Positions 8,930-17,601 of a stretch of DNA of 64,000 nt are shown piece after piece. The stretch is from Phaeobacter sp. QD34_24 (GTDB lineage: Bacteria > Pseudomonadota > Alphaproteobacteria > Rhodobacterales > Rhodobacteraceae). How positions within the stretch are numbered: position 1 is the stretch's first letter; each line of letters begins with the position of its first letter. The stretch covers positions 1 through 64,000 of the forward strand of contig NZ_JARCJD010000018.1 of the NCBI RefSeq assembly GCF_028890115.1. The letters are read 5' to 3'. Made by a program: the position numbers and the translations under genes. The notes below the pieces were generated by a model. The model ran no database searches. It saw only the letters and a list, made by a program, of their open reading frames with translations, and was not told the origin of the DNA.

Positions 8930-9085
8930 TTACCCTTCCGAACTGCCTGCGCCAGAGTCCTGTTTGGTCGCACGTGCCTTGGCCTGCGCCTTGCGGCGGG
9001 CCATGTTGGCCTTCAGCGCCGCCTTCAGGCGGTCCTCACGACTTGTGGACTGACCACTGGTTTTTGGTGATTTTTTATCTGCCAT
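8930..9085 (-). CDS. Small basic protein upstream of murA
   Basis: A 51-residue protein beginning [18 protein letters not shown], with a very basic central helix [19 protein letters not shown], ends five bases before murA. It has no signal peptide or membrane segment. The charge pattern suggests nucleic-acid binding, but there is no recognised domain. The ATG at 9085 was preferred over a longer in-frame start at 9166 because the extra 27 residues look non-coding and approach the tRNA-Thr gene. Confidence 0.6.
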   Translation of the reverse strand: MADKKSPKTSGQSTSREDRLKAALKANMARRKAQAKARATKQDSGAGSSEG

Positions 9086-9170
9086 AAACCTTGTGTAACT
9101 TAGTGCGAAAAAACCGTCCAGAATGGTCTTGCGCACCTCTGCGTTTATCCCTAAAAGCCCCCTCACCGGC

Positions 9171-9245
<75 letters not shown>

Positions 9246-9362
9246 TTTTCCATTATGTATGTGAATGATATGCCCGGCGCCAAGCGCGATGGGTGCCCCA
9301 TGCCGCGGTTTGCGGCATAGGTCGGGGATAGCCGACGGGAACGGGGCCGGAGCCCCTAGTCA
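9246..9362. other. Structured spacer after tRNA-Thr
   Basis: No gene was found. The segment holds a short hairpin ATGCCGC-loop-GCGGCAT near 9300-9318 and a GGGGC...GCCCC hairpin near 9343-9356. Either could end the tRNA transcript, although neither is followed by a T-run. Confidence 0.5.
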
Positions 9363-9616
9363 CAGGACTCATTTACCCTGCACCACTGGCGCCAAATCCA
9401 CGAGATATTAGGGGTTTGGCGCGCTCCGTGCATGGTGGCTCTATTCGCAAGCGTTAGAAGCCACTGAGATGAAGTGGATTTGACGTCCTTCGGATGTGAC
9501 GGAATTTCCGCCTGCTTGCCTCTCAATGCGTTGAAATAGAACCACTATTGCTGCAGCATTGCTCGTGAGTAGGCAAAAATTCTGTCAAACCAGTGGTGCA
9601 GGAGTAATGAGTCCTG
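9363..9616. mobile_element. 254-bp MITE-like element with terminal inverted repeats
   Basis: The left end 9363-9389 and right end 9590-9616 are inverted repeats matching at 24 of 27 positions. The outer 11 bases (CAGGACTCATT) and inner 12 bases (CTGCACCACTGG) are identical. Inside are further nested inverted repeats: CGCCAAATCCAC at 9389-9400 with GTGGATTTGACG at 9475-9486, GTGGCTCTATT near 9434 with AATAGAACCAC near 9535, and GACGGAATTT near 9498 with AAATTCTGTC near 9577. No reading frame is present and no target duplication could be confirmed. It ends 10 bp from the cyanase stop codon. It is best explained as a non-autonomous transposon or a collapsed insertion sequence. Confidence 0.7.
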
Positions 9617-9626
9617 AGCTTCGGTC

Positions 9627-10088
9627 CTACCAGGCGTTATAGGCCAGGTATTTTCCGGACATCTCGACCTTCACCCGGTCGCCTTTCGGATTCTCGACGC
9701 GGGTGACGGTCATGTCGAAATCGATCGCAGACATGATGCCGTCGCCGAATTTTTCGTGGATCAGGGCTTTCAGCGTCGGACCGTAGACGCCGACAATCTC
9801 GTAGAATCGGTAGATGCAGGGATCGGTCGGCACCGCTTGCTCCCAGATCTTGGTCGGGCTTTCCTGCAGAACGGCCGAGGCTTCGGGTGGCAAGCCAAGC
9901 GCGCTGACCAGAGCGTCGGCCTTTTCCGCGGGCATGGCGTTCATGCCCATCGCCGCCGAGTGGGTCCAGACCGCAGACATGCCAATCGCCTCGGCGATGC
10001 CTTCCCAGGTCAATCCGCCCTGTTTCTTGGCCTGGATGATCATCGCGGTGACGTCTTCGCGGGTCATCGTGGTTGCTACTATGTCCAT
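9627..10088 (-). CDS. cynS: Cyanate hydratase (cyanase)
   Basis: This 153-residue enzyme converts cyanate plus bicarbonate to ammonia and CO2. The catalytic residues R94, E97 (YRFYEIVGVYG) and S120 (GIMSAIDF) match E. coli R96, E99 and S122. The N-terminal helix-turn-helix-like region (TWEGIAEAIGMS) is intact. ATG 10088 has GGAAA upstream. It follows the PP2C-kinase gene by 28 bp on the same strand, so it probably shares a transcript with the nitrite channel, as a second route to ammonia. Confidence 0.95.
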   Translation of the reverse strand: MDIVATTMTREDVTAMIIQAKKQGGLTWEGIAEAIGMSAVWTHSAAMGMNAMPAEKADALVSALGLPPEASAVLQESPTKIWEQAVPTDPCIYRFYEIVGVYGPTLKALIHEKFGDGIMSAIDFDMTVTRVENPKGDRVKVEMSGKYLAYNAW

Positions 10089-10116
10089 GAGTTTTCCTTT
10101 CGGTTGGGGGAGGGTG

Positions 10117-11862
10117 TCATCGAGTGGCCAGCAGGACCAGCACGAGGCCAAAAAGCAGAGCCGAAATGGTCTGCCAGAACCGCGTCGGATCGCGTTCCGC
10201 CAGGGGGCGTTGGGCGCTGCTGCGGCGTCCCGGCGGCGGCGCGGTCAGGCCCGCATCCAGCTCTGACAGGGCGGCAAATCGCCTGTGGCCAAGCGGATGC
10301 GTGGCGCGGCGCAGCGTGTCGTCGATCCAGTAGGGCACCGCGTTTTCACCATCGACCGCCGGGCGATAGCGCAGCCGCGCCCTGTCGCGGCGATTGCAGA
10401 CACGGGCGGCATCGGCGCCGAAAGGCAAGCGACCGCTCAGCATCTCGTAGATGATCACGCCCAGGGAAAACTGGTCCGAATAGGGGCCGATCTGATCGCC
10501 GACGAAATACTCGGGCGCGGTGTATTGCAGCGTGCCGAGGATAGCCTCTGCGGGGTCGGCCTTGCCCTCTTCGACACCCTGCACGCGGGTCGCACCAAGA
10601 TCGATGATCTTCAGGGTGCCCTCTGTGTCTATCATCATGTTTTCCGGCCGGAAATCCTGGTGCAACATGTCCGTGCGATGAAAGGCACGCAGTCCAAGGA
10701 TCATCTGGCGGGCAAGGCTGCGCACCTCTGCGATGGACGGCTGCGGGTTGTCGTTCATCCATTGGCGCAGGGTCTGTCCCTCGATGAACTCGGTGACCAC
10801 ATAGAGACCAGAGCGGTTCTCGGGGGCCGGGGCCGCGCGTAGCACATGGGGCGAGCACAGCCTGCGGGCGATCCATTCTTCCATCAGGAAGCGACGCAGC
10901 AACACCGGTTCCGATTTCGTCTCGCTGGCGGGCATTTTCAGGGCTACCTTCTGACCATCGGGGGCGATCGCCAAGAAGATATGGCTGCGGTTGTTTTCGT
11001 GGATCTTGCGGACGATCCGAAATCCATCAAGCGTATCACCCGGCTCTGGCAAGGGCAGCAGTGGCAGGTCGCCGTCAACCAGATCGGCCAGCGGGTCGGT
11101 CTCGGGCAGGGCGTCCACGCGCAGGATCTGCAGGGTCAGGTCGTCGCGGCTGCCCGCCTTGCGGGAGGCTGCGGCAATGCTGGCCGCGGCGTCATCCAGT
11201 GTGTCGGCGCCGTTGATCGTGGTGATCACCCCATCGGGGTCCCAGTGATCATGCACGCCATCGGTGCTCAACAGGAAGATGTCACCCGGCCGCAGCTCCA
11301 CCTGGCGGTAGTCCACGGCCAGAGTGTGATCAAGCCCAAGCGCCCGGTTCAACTGGGGTCCGGCGCCGGGCACCGGGATGACATGATCCTGTGTCAGCGG
11401 CTCCAGGCTGATGCCGGAAATGCGCCAGGCTCGGCTGTCTCCGACATGCAGGATATGCGCGTGGTGACCTTTCAGGATCAGCGCGGTGAGGGTGCAGATA
11501 TGGCCCAGTTCGGTCCGCTCCGGCATGGATCGGCGGTTCAGCCCATGGAGCCAGGCATTGGTTGCCGAGATCACGTTGCTCGCGGCGGTCTGTACGCCCC
11601 AGGCATCGGAGGTGGCGTAGTAATCGGTCATCAGGCTTTTGACGGCGATCTCCGAGGCTTCGTGACTGACTGGGCTGGGCGTTATCCCGTCTGCAATCGC
11701 CAGGGTCACGCCCTTCAGCCGCAGCGCCTTGCCTTCGGGAACGCTGGCGCCAAAGAAGTCCTGGTTGCGCTTTCCTTTCAACCCGGCCTGAGAAAACTGG
11801 CCGAGTTGCACGCAAAGCGTGGATGTCTGGTTTCCGTCTTTGGGCATGGCAAGGCTCTGCAT
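10117..11862 (-). CDS. Bifunctional PP2C-type phosphatase / Ser-Thr protein kinase, membrane anchored
   Basis: This 581-residue fusion has a PP2C phosphatase at residues about 15-250, with metal-site motifs NQDFFG, AIADGITP (D58), LHVGDSRAW and RDDLTLQ. A Hanks-type kinase follows at about 280-545: Lys309 in KVALKMP, catalytic loop HQDFRPENMM (D403, N408) and the metal motif IIDLGATR (D421, DLG for DFG). The HRD arginine is replaced by glutamine. A single hydrophobic helix ends the protein (FWQTISALLFGLVLVLL), anchoring it with the enzymatic part in the cytoplasm. It lies between the formate/nitrite channel and cyanase, which suggests control of nitrite uptake or assimilation by phosphorylation. 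An alternative start is ATG 11847. Confidence 0.9.
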   Translation of the reverse strand: MQSLAMPKDGNQTSTLCVQLGQFSQAGLKGKRNQDFFGASVPEGKALRLKGVTLAIADGITPSPVSHEASEIAVKSLMTDYYATSDAWGVQTAASNVISATNAWLHGLNRRSMPERTELGHICTLTALILKGHHAHILHVGDSRAWRISGISLEPLTQDHVIPVPGAGPQLNRALGLDHTLAVDYRQVELRPGDIFLLSTDGVHDHWDPDGVITTINGADTLDDAAASIAAASRKAGSRDDLTLQILRVDALPETDPLADLVDGDLPLLPLPEPGDTLDGFRIVRKIHENNRSHIFLAIAPDGQKVALKMPASETKSEPVLLRRFLMEEWIARRLCSPHVLRAAPAPENRSGLYVVTEFIEGQTLRQWMNDNPQPSIAEVRSLARQMILGLRAFHRTDMLHQDFRPENMMIDTEGTLKIIDLGATRVQGVEEGKADPAEAILGTLQYTAPEYFVGDQIGPYSDQFSLGVIIYEMLSGRLPFGADAARVCNRRDRARLRYRPAVDGENAVPYWIDDTLRRATHPLGHRRFAALSELDAGLTAPPPGRRSSAQRPLAERDPTRFWQTISALLFGLVLVLLATR

Positions 11863-11927
11863 CTGGATCGGATCAGCTTGGCCGCACGGAGGGCGATCCG
11901 TGCGGCCGGTTGGCGTGATCGCCCGAC

Positions 11928-12755
11928 TTATTCAGCCGGGACGCCCTTGGGGTCACGTGAAGGGCTGGTCTTGTAGTAGGTCGAGTAGAGCATCGCGCCG
12001 ACAAAGGTCAGGCCGCCAACGAGGTTGCCAAGAACGGTCGGGATTTCATTGTAAAGCAGGTAGTCGCCCCAGGTGAAATCCGCGCCCATCAGGATGCCGA
12101 TCGGGAACAGGAACATGTTCACGATGGAGTGTTCGAAGCCCATGTAGAAGAAGATCAGGATCGGCATCCACATTGCCATGATCTTGCCCGAGGTGGAGGT
12201 CGACATCATGGCGGCCACAACCCCGGTCGAGACCATCCAGTTGCACATGACCGCACGGATGAACAGGGTCAGCATGCCACCGCCACCGGCTTCGGCATAG
12301 CCTACGGTCCGCGAGTGCCCGATGGCCATCAGCTTTTGCCCGACCGCGTTCGGCTCGGTGGTGAACCCCATCGTCAGCGTGACGGTAATGAAGACGGCCG
12401 TGGTGAAGGCCCCGGCAAAGTTGCCGACAAACACCAGGCTCCAATTGCGCCAAAGCGCCTTCATGTCGACGCCGGGGCGCTTGTCGATCACCGCCAGGGG
12501 CACAAGGGTAAAGACCCCTGTCAGAAGATCGTAGCCCAGCAGGTAAAGGGTGCAGAAACCGACCGGAAACAGCAGCGCGCCGATTATGAAATGACCGGTC
12601 TGAACGGCAATGGTGACGGCAAAGGCAGCAGCCAGCGCCAGGATAGCGCCTGCCATATATGCACGGATCAGCGTATCCTTGGTGGACATCAGCGCCTTTT
12701 TCGCGCCGGCATCCACCATTTGAGCAGAGAACTCGGCAGGTGTTACATATGACAT
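11928..12755 (-). CDS. Formate/nitrite transporter family channel
   Basis: This 275-residue inner-membrane protein has the six-helix FNT fold. It includes LGYDLLTGVF near residue 75 and GFEHSIVNMFLFPIGILMGA near 205-225, where the central histidine of the pore lies. Given the divergent nitrite reductase and the cyanase downstream, nitrite is the likelier cargo (NirC/NirA-partner type) than formate. Transcription starts from the 915-bp spacer shared with the reductase. The kinase-phosphatase gene follows after 65 bp. Confidence 0.9.
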   Translation of the reverse strand: MSYVTPAEFSAQMVDAGAKKALMSTKDTLIRAYMAGAILALAAAFAVTIAVQTGHFIIGALLFPVGFCTLYLLGYDLLTGVFTLVPLAVIDKRPGVDMKALWRNWSLVFVGNFAGAFTTAVFITVTLTMGFTTEPNAVGQKLMAIGHSRTVGYAEAGGGGMLTLFIRAVMCNWMVSTGVVAAMMSTSTSGKIMAMWMPILIFFYMGFEHSIVNMFLFPIGILMGADFTWGDYLLYNEIPTVLGNLVGGLTFVGAMLYSTYYKTSPSRDPKGVPAE

Positions 12756-12933
12756 TTCGGTTCAGTTCCTCTTGTCTGGGTGTCCTGGCCTAAAGGCAGG
12801 TTCAGGTTTGGATGACGTGTCTGAATGACAGGGGGCCGCGCTTCAGACGGTTCAGGACGATTTCATCGGTGACAGAACACGCAGATCTTGAGCCCGCTGA
12901 ACGAGACGACAGCTCGCGCAGGGGGAACGGGCC

Positions 12934-12947
12934 GCACACTAGTGTGC
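12934..12947. promoter_or_regulatory. 14-bp perfect palindrome, possible operator
   Basis: GCACACTAGTGTGC is perfectly self-complementary and lies about 180 bp upstream of the nitrite-channel start. The outer GCAC/GTGC recalls NtrC sites but the spacing is one base too short. The binding protein is unknown. Confidence 0.4.
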
Positions 12948-13472
12948 AAACGCAGATGCTACATGTGTTTCTGGCACGCAGCGCCGTTGCTGCGGAGTTC
13001 AGACCGGGCCCGTGCGCAACAATACGTGGGCCTGGTTCTGGCAGTGTGACGCTGACTTCATCGCCAGTCGCAGATCAAGCAGAGCGCGTGGAGATAAGGT
13101 CTGTCAAACCATTTTGCCAAAGTGGCCCCGGCAGTTTTTGCCGCCCATACGCGATTTGGTGACATTTTGTGCGAGTTTTGCCGCTGGATGTACAAAAAGT
13201 ACCGCAGTTTGATGCTGCGGTGCAGAATCGTCGGGACGGATCGCTGACACTGGGCGCCGGTATTTATCGGCTTGCGCGGCGCGAAGGGCGTCAGGAGATG
13301 GCCGTTTGCGGAGCGGGCAGGAGCAGGGATTGCCCCCATTCCGATCGCATCTGCGTATTATTCAGCCGCCCACAGGCAGAAAGCACGTATCTGACCGGGA
13401 TTTTGCATCCGCTGCTTGCCTCAGCCGCGGGCTGTGCTTTGCTTGCCCTAATAAACGCACAGCTCAGCATCC

Positions 13473-13535
13473 CGGACGACGAGGTCCGACGCAGCAGAGG
13501 TGATGCGGCCTGCCCCAGTCGGACAGCGCCGTCCG
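13473..13535 (+). promoter_or_regulatory. Dual hexaloop hairpins, ANTAR-target-like leader element
   Basis: Two hairpins, at 13473-13488 and 13520-13535, have the identical 5-bp stem CGGAC/GTCCG and six-base loops GACGAG and AGCGCC. They lie about 135-200 bp upstream of the nitrite reductase start. ANTAR antiterminators (NasR/NasT) recognise tandem hexaloop hairpins with A1 and G4 in leaders of nitrate/nitrite assimilation genes. The second loop fits A1/G4, while the first has G4 but G1. The linker of 31 nt is long and no U-tailed terminator follows, so the assignment is tentative. Confidence 0.4.
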
Positions 13536-13670
13536 GTGAATGAGTTGGCAAGTGCCTCGGGCCTTCGGGCGAGCAGCATTGCAGATCTCTCCCCGCGCGC
13601 ATGCGCGACCTTCAGAAACAACCGTTCATGCGGCTGGACCGCAGTGTTCGTGGATTATGGAACCAGGAAA

Positions 13671-15413
13671 ATGTCTCAAGCCGCGACAGGATTTACCGAT
13701 GAACAGCAACGCTACCTGATCGACGTTCTCACCAGGCTCAACCTCAATCAGGCCTTTCAGTCGGGTGGCGGCCCCTCCGAACACGAAGAGATCAGCGTTT
13801 ACGGTGTGCCGCTGGACGACCTAGCAAAGGAAGAGGTCGCGAAATTCAACATGCATCCGCTGGACATGTGGCACATGGTCGAGAAATGGGAGGCCGAGGG
13901 CCATCAGGCCGCCGGTCTCGATAACTTTCTGCTGCGCCACCTGGGCTTCTTTGACGTTCGGCCCGCGCAGGAGGGCTATATGATGCGGATGCGCTGCCCC
14001 GGGAACATCATACGGGGCGACCAGATAATGGTACTGGGCGACATCGCCAAGGATCACGCGGGTGGCTATGCACATGTAACCACACGGGGCAGCCTGCAAC
14101 TGCGCGAAATCATGCCCGGCAACGTCATCCCGATTATTGAAAAGATGCAAAGCGTAGGGCTGACCGCGCAGGGCACCGGGGCTGACAGCGCGCGCAACCT
14201 GACCCTGTCGCCGCTTGCCGGTTTCGATCCGCTGGAGCTGATCGATCTGCGCCAGCAGGTGTCTCGGCTCAGTCTGCGCATTCTGCGCACGCGGCAATTG
14301 CAGGGCATCCCGCGAAAGTTCAACATCTCCTTCGACGGGGCGGGCTATATCTCCTGCGTTTCCGATACCAATGACATCTGCTTTCAGGCCGTCGAGATCG
14401 GCGAGAACGATCACGGGATCGCGCCGGGGATCTGGCTGCGCATCGCGCTGGGCGGGATCACCGGCCACAAGGATTTTGCGCGCCGTACCGGGCTGGCCTG
14501 CCGTCCCGAAGAAGCGGTCGATGTGGCCGAGGCAATGTTGCGCGTCTTTGTCGCACATGGCAACCGTACAAATCGCGGCAAGGCGCGCCTGAAATATCTG
14601 CTGGAAGGGAAGGGTGTCGATTGGTTCTGCCAGATGGCGCAGGAGAAGCTGGACGCACAGGAGCGGGGTGTGGTGCTTACCCGCTTGCCGGACGGCATCG
14701 AGGCCCCCCGGATGCCGGTGGCACGTCAGGCCCATATCGGCGTCCACAAGCTGAAGGACGGCTTGAACTACATCGGTGTCGCCCTGGAGTTGGGCCGCAT
14801 GTCCGCCGAGCAGATGCACGCGCTGGGCCGGATTGCGATGACCCATGGCTGCAATGACATGCGCCTGACGGTCTGGCAGAACCCGCTGATCCTGGGCGTG
14901 CCAGACACTGCGGTGGCCGAGGTCCAGCGGGATCTTGCCGCAATCGGTCTCAGCGATGCGGCCAGTGCCTTTGCCGCGGGTGCCGTGGCCTGCACGGGCA
15001 AATGGGCCTGCAAGCTGGGGCTGGCCTACACAAAGGCCGATGCGCAATCCATCGTATGCCATCTGCAAAGCAAATAAAGGTTGGACACTCCGATCAACAT
15101 CCACCTCACGGGCTGTCCGAATTCCTGCGCCCAGCACTATATCGGCGATATCGGCCTGGTCGGCACGACCGCACCGGGGGGCGGCGAGGGCTATAACATC
15201 GTGCTGGGCGGCGGGTCGGATACCGATCAGGGGCTTGCCCGGCCGCTGTGTGGTCCGGTGCCCAGCGCCGCGGTCCGTGACATTCTCGATCACGTGGTGG
15301 GCCGCTAAATGGCCGAGCGTCGCTCGCAGCAGAGCTTTCTCGATTTCACCCGCAGCTTGAGCGACGAGGAGCTGAAGCGCCTGGTGCCGCAGGGCTTTGC
15401 GATCGCCAGTTAA
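13671..15413 (+). pseudogene. Nitrite/sulfite reductase (siroheme, 4Fe-4S) split by two in-frame TAA codons
   Basis: The reading frame from ATG 13671 (AGGA upstream) encodes a normal NirA/CysI-type hemoprotein. TAA codons interrupt it at 15075-15077 (codon 469) and 15306-15308 (codon 546), after which it continues in the same frame to 15413. Total length is 580 codons, about right for the family. The cluster ligands are divided by the first stop: C441 and C447 (CTGKWAC) lie before it, C482 and C486 (GCPNSC) after it. The 468-residue product could not bind siroheme-4Fe4S. All three segments keep good family similarity. This means a very recent loss, readthrough or sequence error. The enzyme would reduce nitrite (or sulfite) with electrons from the diflavin protein encoded next. 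Confidence 0.85.
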
Positions 15414-15440
15414 CAGAGTGACTGAACCGGATATCCCATC

Positions 15441-17195
15441 ATGACTGCTCAAGACCCCAAAATTCTGGAAAACCTGGCAACCGCGATTGGCCAGGCTCAC
15501 GGCACCGCCCCGGCGACATTCATCCCCGAGGATGCCCCCTTTGACGAGGCGCAGCGCCACTGGCTGAATGGCCTGCTCAGCGGATTGCACGCGATTGCCT
15601 CGGCGGTGGCTGGCGGCGGTCCGGAGGCCGAGGTGGGCACCGCGCTGGCCATTCTCTATGGCTCGCAGTCGGGCAATGCCGAAGCGCTGTCCAAGGATCT
15701 GCGCAGGTTCTCGAAAACCCGAGGGTTCGAGGCGACGGTGGCGGCGCTGGATGATCTGCAGATCTCGGACCTTGCGGCGATCAATCACCTGCTGATCGTG
15801 GCGGCCACCTTTGGCGAGGGCGAGTCCACCGACAATGCGGTCAAGTTCTGCGCTGCCTTGCTGGACGACGCCGCGCCCGACCTGCCCGCGACGCTGAACT
15901 ACAGCGTCCTTGGGTTGGGGGATTCCAGCTATGCGGATTTCAACAAGACGGCCAGAGACATCGACCGTCGCCTGGGCGAGCTGGGCGCGACCCGGGCGGC
16001 CGAGGCCGTGTTCTGCGATGTGGATTTCGACGATGGCTATGCCGCCTGGCGCGAGGCCGCCCTTGCCAGCGATCCGTTCAAGAGCGCCGCTGGCGCCGCC
16101 TCGGCGCCGGAGCCGGTTGCCGCAGGCCCCGCCTTTGACAAGAACCACCCGTTCATGGCCACGTTGACGGTATCAGAGCGGTTGAGCGGTGCGGGATCTG
16201 CCAAATGCGTAAATCGTATCGAACTGTCGCTGGCAGGCGCCGGGGCGGATCTGGACTATGCCGTTGGCGACGCCTTGGGTGTCTGGACGATGAACTGCCC
16301 CAGGGAGGTGCAGGAGATCCTGACCGCCACCGGCCTGAGCGGGAAGGAGGTCGTCGAGCTGAAAACCGGCCCGGCGCCGCTGCGCGCGGCCTTGCTGACG
16401 CGGCTTGACGTGCAGACCGTGACGCCGAAAACGCTCGAGACCTGGGGCGTCGAGCCATCAGCGGGGGATGTCCATCTCATCGACCTGCTGAAAGCCGGGC
16501 TGGCGCTGGACGCGCAGGGGCTGGTCGACGGGATGCGCGCCTTGCAGCCGCGACTCTACTCGATTTCCTCCAGCCCCAAGGCGCATCCGGGCGAGGTGCA
16601 TCTGACTGTGGGCGAAGTGCGCTACGCCATGCATGAGAGCGACCGAAAGGGCGTGGCATCGACCTATCTCGGGGAGCGGCTGCCCGAAGGCGGCAGCATC
16701 GGCGTCTATGTGCAGAAATCGGCCCATTTCCACCTTCCCGATGACGACGGGGTGCCGCTGATCATGATTGGACCCGGCACCGGAATTGCCCCCTTCCGCG
16801 CCTTCCTTGAAGAGCGCGCGGCGCGCGGCGCCGAGGGGCGGAACTGGCTGTTCTTCGGAGATCAGCACGAGGCCTGCGATTTCCTCTACCGCGAACAGAT
16901 AGAAGCCTGGAGCGAAAGCGGTGTTCTGGACAAGGCCAGCCTGGCCTGGTCCCGTGACGGGGCTGCAAAGGTCTATGTGCAGACCCTGCTGAAGGAGAAC
17001 GGCCCCGAGGTCTACGACTGGCTGGAGAAGGGTGCCGCACTCTATATCTGCGGTGATGCCAGCCGTATGGCGGCGGATGTCGATCGCACCCGGCGGGAGA
17101 TCATTGCGCAACAGGGCGGCAAATCCGATGCGGAGGTCGCCGCCTATATGGAGGCCCTTGCCGCATCGCATCGCTATCAGCGGGATGTCTACTAG
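15441..17195 (+). CDS. Diflavin reductase (sulfite-reductase flavoprotein type)
   Basis: This 584-residue protein resembles CysJ. It has a flavodoxin FMN domain from about residue 68 (ILYGSQSGNAE), a linker and FAD domain with RLYSISSSPK and YLGERLPEG, and an NADPH-binding domain with MIGPGTGIAPFRAFL and LYICGDASRM. It ends in RYQRDVY, with the usual aromatic C-terminus. It carries electrons from NADPH through FAD and FMN to the siroheme subunit. It follows that gene by 27 bp and keeps an intact frame even though its partner is interrupted. Confidence 0.92.
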   Translation: MTAQDPKILENLATAIGQAHGTAPATFIPEDAPFDEAQRHWLNGLLSGLHAIASAVAGGGPEAEVGTALAILYGSQSGNAEALSKDLRRFSKTRGFEATVAALDDLQISDLAAINHLLIVAATFGEGESTDNAVKFCAALLDDAAPDLPATLNYSVLGLGDSSYADFNKTARDIDRRLGELGATRAAEAVFCDVDFDDGYAAWREAALASDPFKSAAGAASAPEPVAAGPAFDKNHPFMATLTVSERLSGAGSAKCVNRIELSLAGAGADLDYAVGDALGVWTMNCPREVQEILTATGLSGKEVVELKTGPAPLRAALLTRLDVQTVTPKTLETWGVEPSAGDVHLIDLLKAGLALDAQGLVDGMRALQPRLYSISSSPKAHPGEVHLTVGEVRYAMHESDRKGVASTYLGERLPEGGSIGVYVQKSAHFHLPDDDGVPLIMIGPGTGIAPFRAFLEERAARGAEGRNWLFFGDQHEACDFLYREQIEAWSESGVLDKASLAWSRDGAAKVYVQTLLKENGPEVYDWLEKGAALYICGDASRMAADVDRTRREIIAQQGGKSDAEVAAYMEALAASHRYQRDVY

Positions 17196-17286
17196 GCTGA
17201 GGATCAGGCAGGCCGTGTCGCGACCACGTGTCGGCCCCTATTGGCCAGTGGTGACCGACAGTGACCCTGGTGATTGAGGCAGGACC

Positions 17287-17601
17287 CTAGTGATTGAGGT
17301 GGGCGCGCAGCTCTTCGGCTTCGCGCCGGGCGTCGCGCAGACCCTCCATTGCGGCGTTCAGCTCTGCCTCGGTCTGGGTCAGCTGGTTGGTCAGCTCCGC
17401 TTCACGCTGCTGCAGGTAGGTGATGGCCTGATCGCGGGTTTCCTCGGCCTCGTGCAGCTCCTGGCTCATGCGGTCCAGATCGGCGACATCGCTTTGGCGC
17501 ACGCGGGTGAAGCGATGTACCAGCCAGTTTGCGAACCAGCCCATGGCAAAGGCGGCAAACAGGATGATGGCGGTGGTGAGGATGAACTCTGTTCTGTTCA
17601 T
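17287..17601 (-). CDS. Membrane-anchored coiled-coil protein
   Basis: This 104-residue protein has one N-terminal transmembrane helix (about residues 8-28) followed by a heptad-rich charged helix from about 40 to 102 (RMSQELHEAEETRDQAI and so on). No known domain was recognised. Its start overlaps the OmpA-family gene stop by four bases, so the two probably act together at the envelope. Confidence 0.65.
   Translation of the reverse strand: MNRTEFILTTAIILFAAFAMGWFANWLVHRFTRVRQSDVADLDRMSQELHEAEETRDQAITYLQQREAELTNQLTQTEAELNAAMEGLRDARREAEELRAHLNH

Larger units (their letters stand above)
12756..13670. other. Long divergent regulatory spacer (FNT channel / nitrite reductase)
   Basis: The 915 bp between divergent genes contain no convincing coding sequence. 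Short open frames here have poor codon pattern and no ribosome-binding sites. Visible structure consists of a 14-bp perfect palindrome at 12934-12947, two identical-stem hairpins at 13473-13535 (listed separately) and a CTCGGGC...GGGCGAG hairpin near 13557-13573. I did not find a convincing sigma-54 promoter. Confidence 0.6.

Noticed and set aside
12934-12947. NtrC binding site
   Set aside because: GCAC and GTGC are separated by six bases rather than the seven expected, and no second site or sigma-54 promoter was found.
13058-13339. Short open frames in the FNT-nitrite reductase spacer
   Set aside because: Codon use is unlike neighbouring genes and there is no start signal; treated as regulatory DNA.
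15075-15308. Amino-acid insertion at stop codons (pyrrolysine or selenocysteine)
   Set aside because: Both stops are TAA; pyrrolysine uses TAG and selenocysteine uses TGA with a specific stem-loop. Nonsense mutation, error or readthrough fits better.
13821-16148. A 775-codon open frame on the minus strand opposite the nitrite reductase
   Set aside because: It is a shadow of the GC-rich plus-strand genes: no family similarity, low-complexity His/Gly/Arg composition and no ribosome-binding site.
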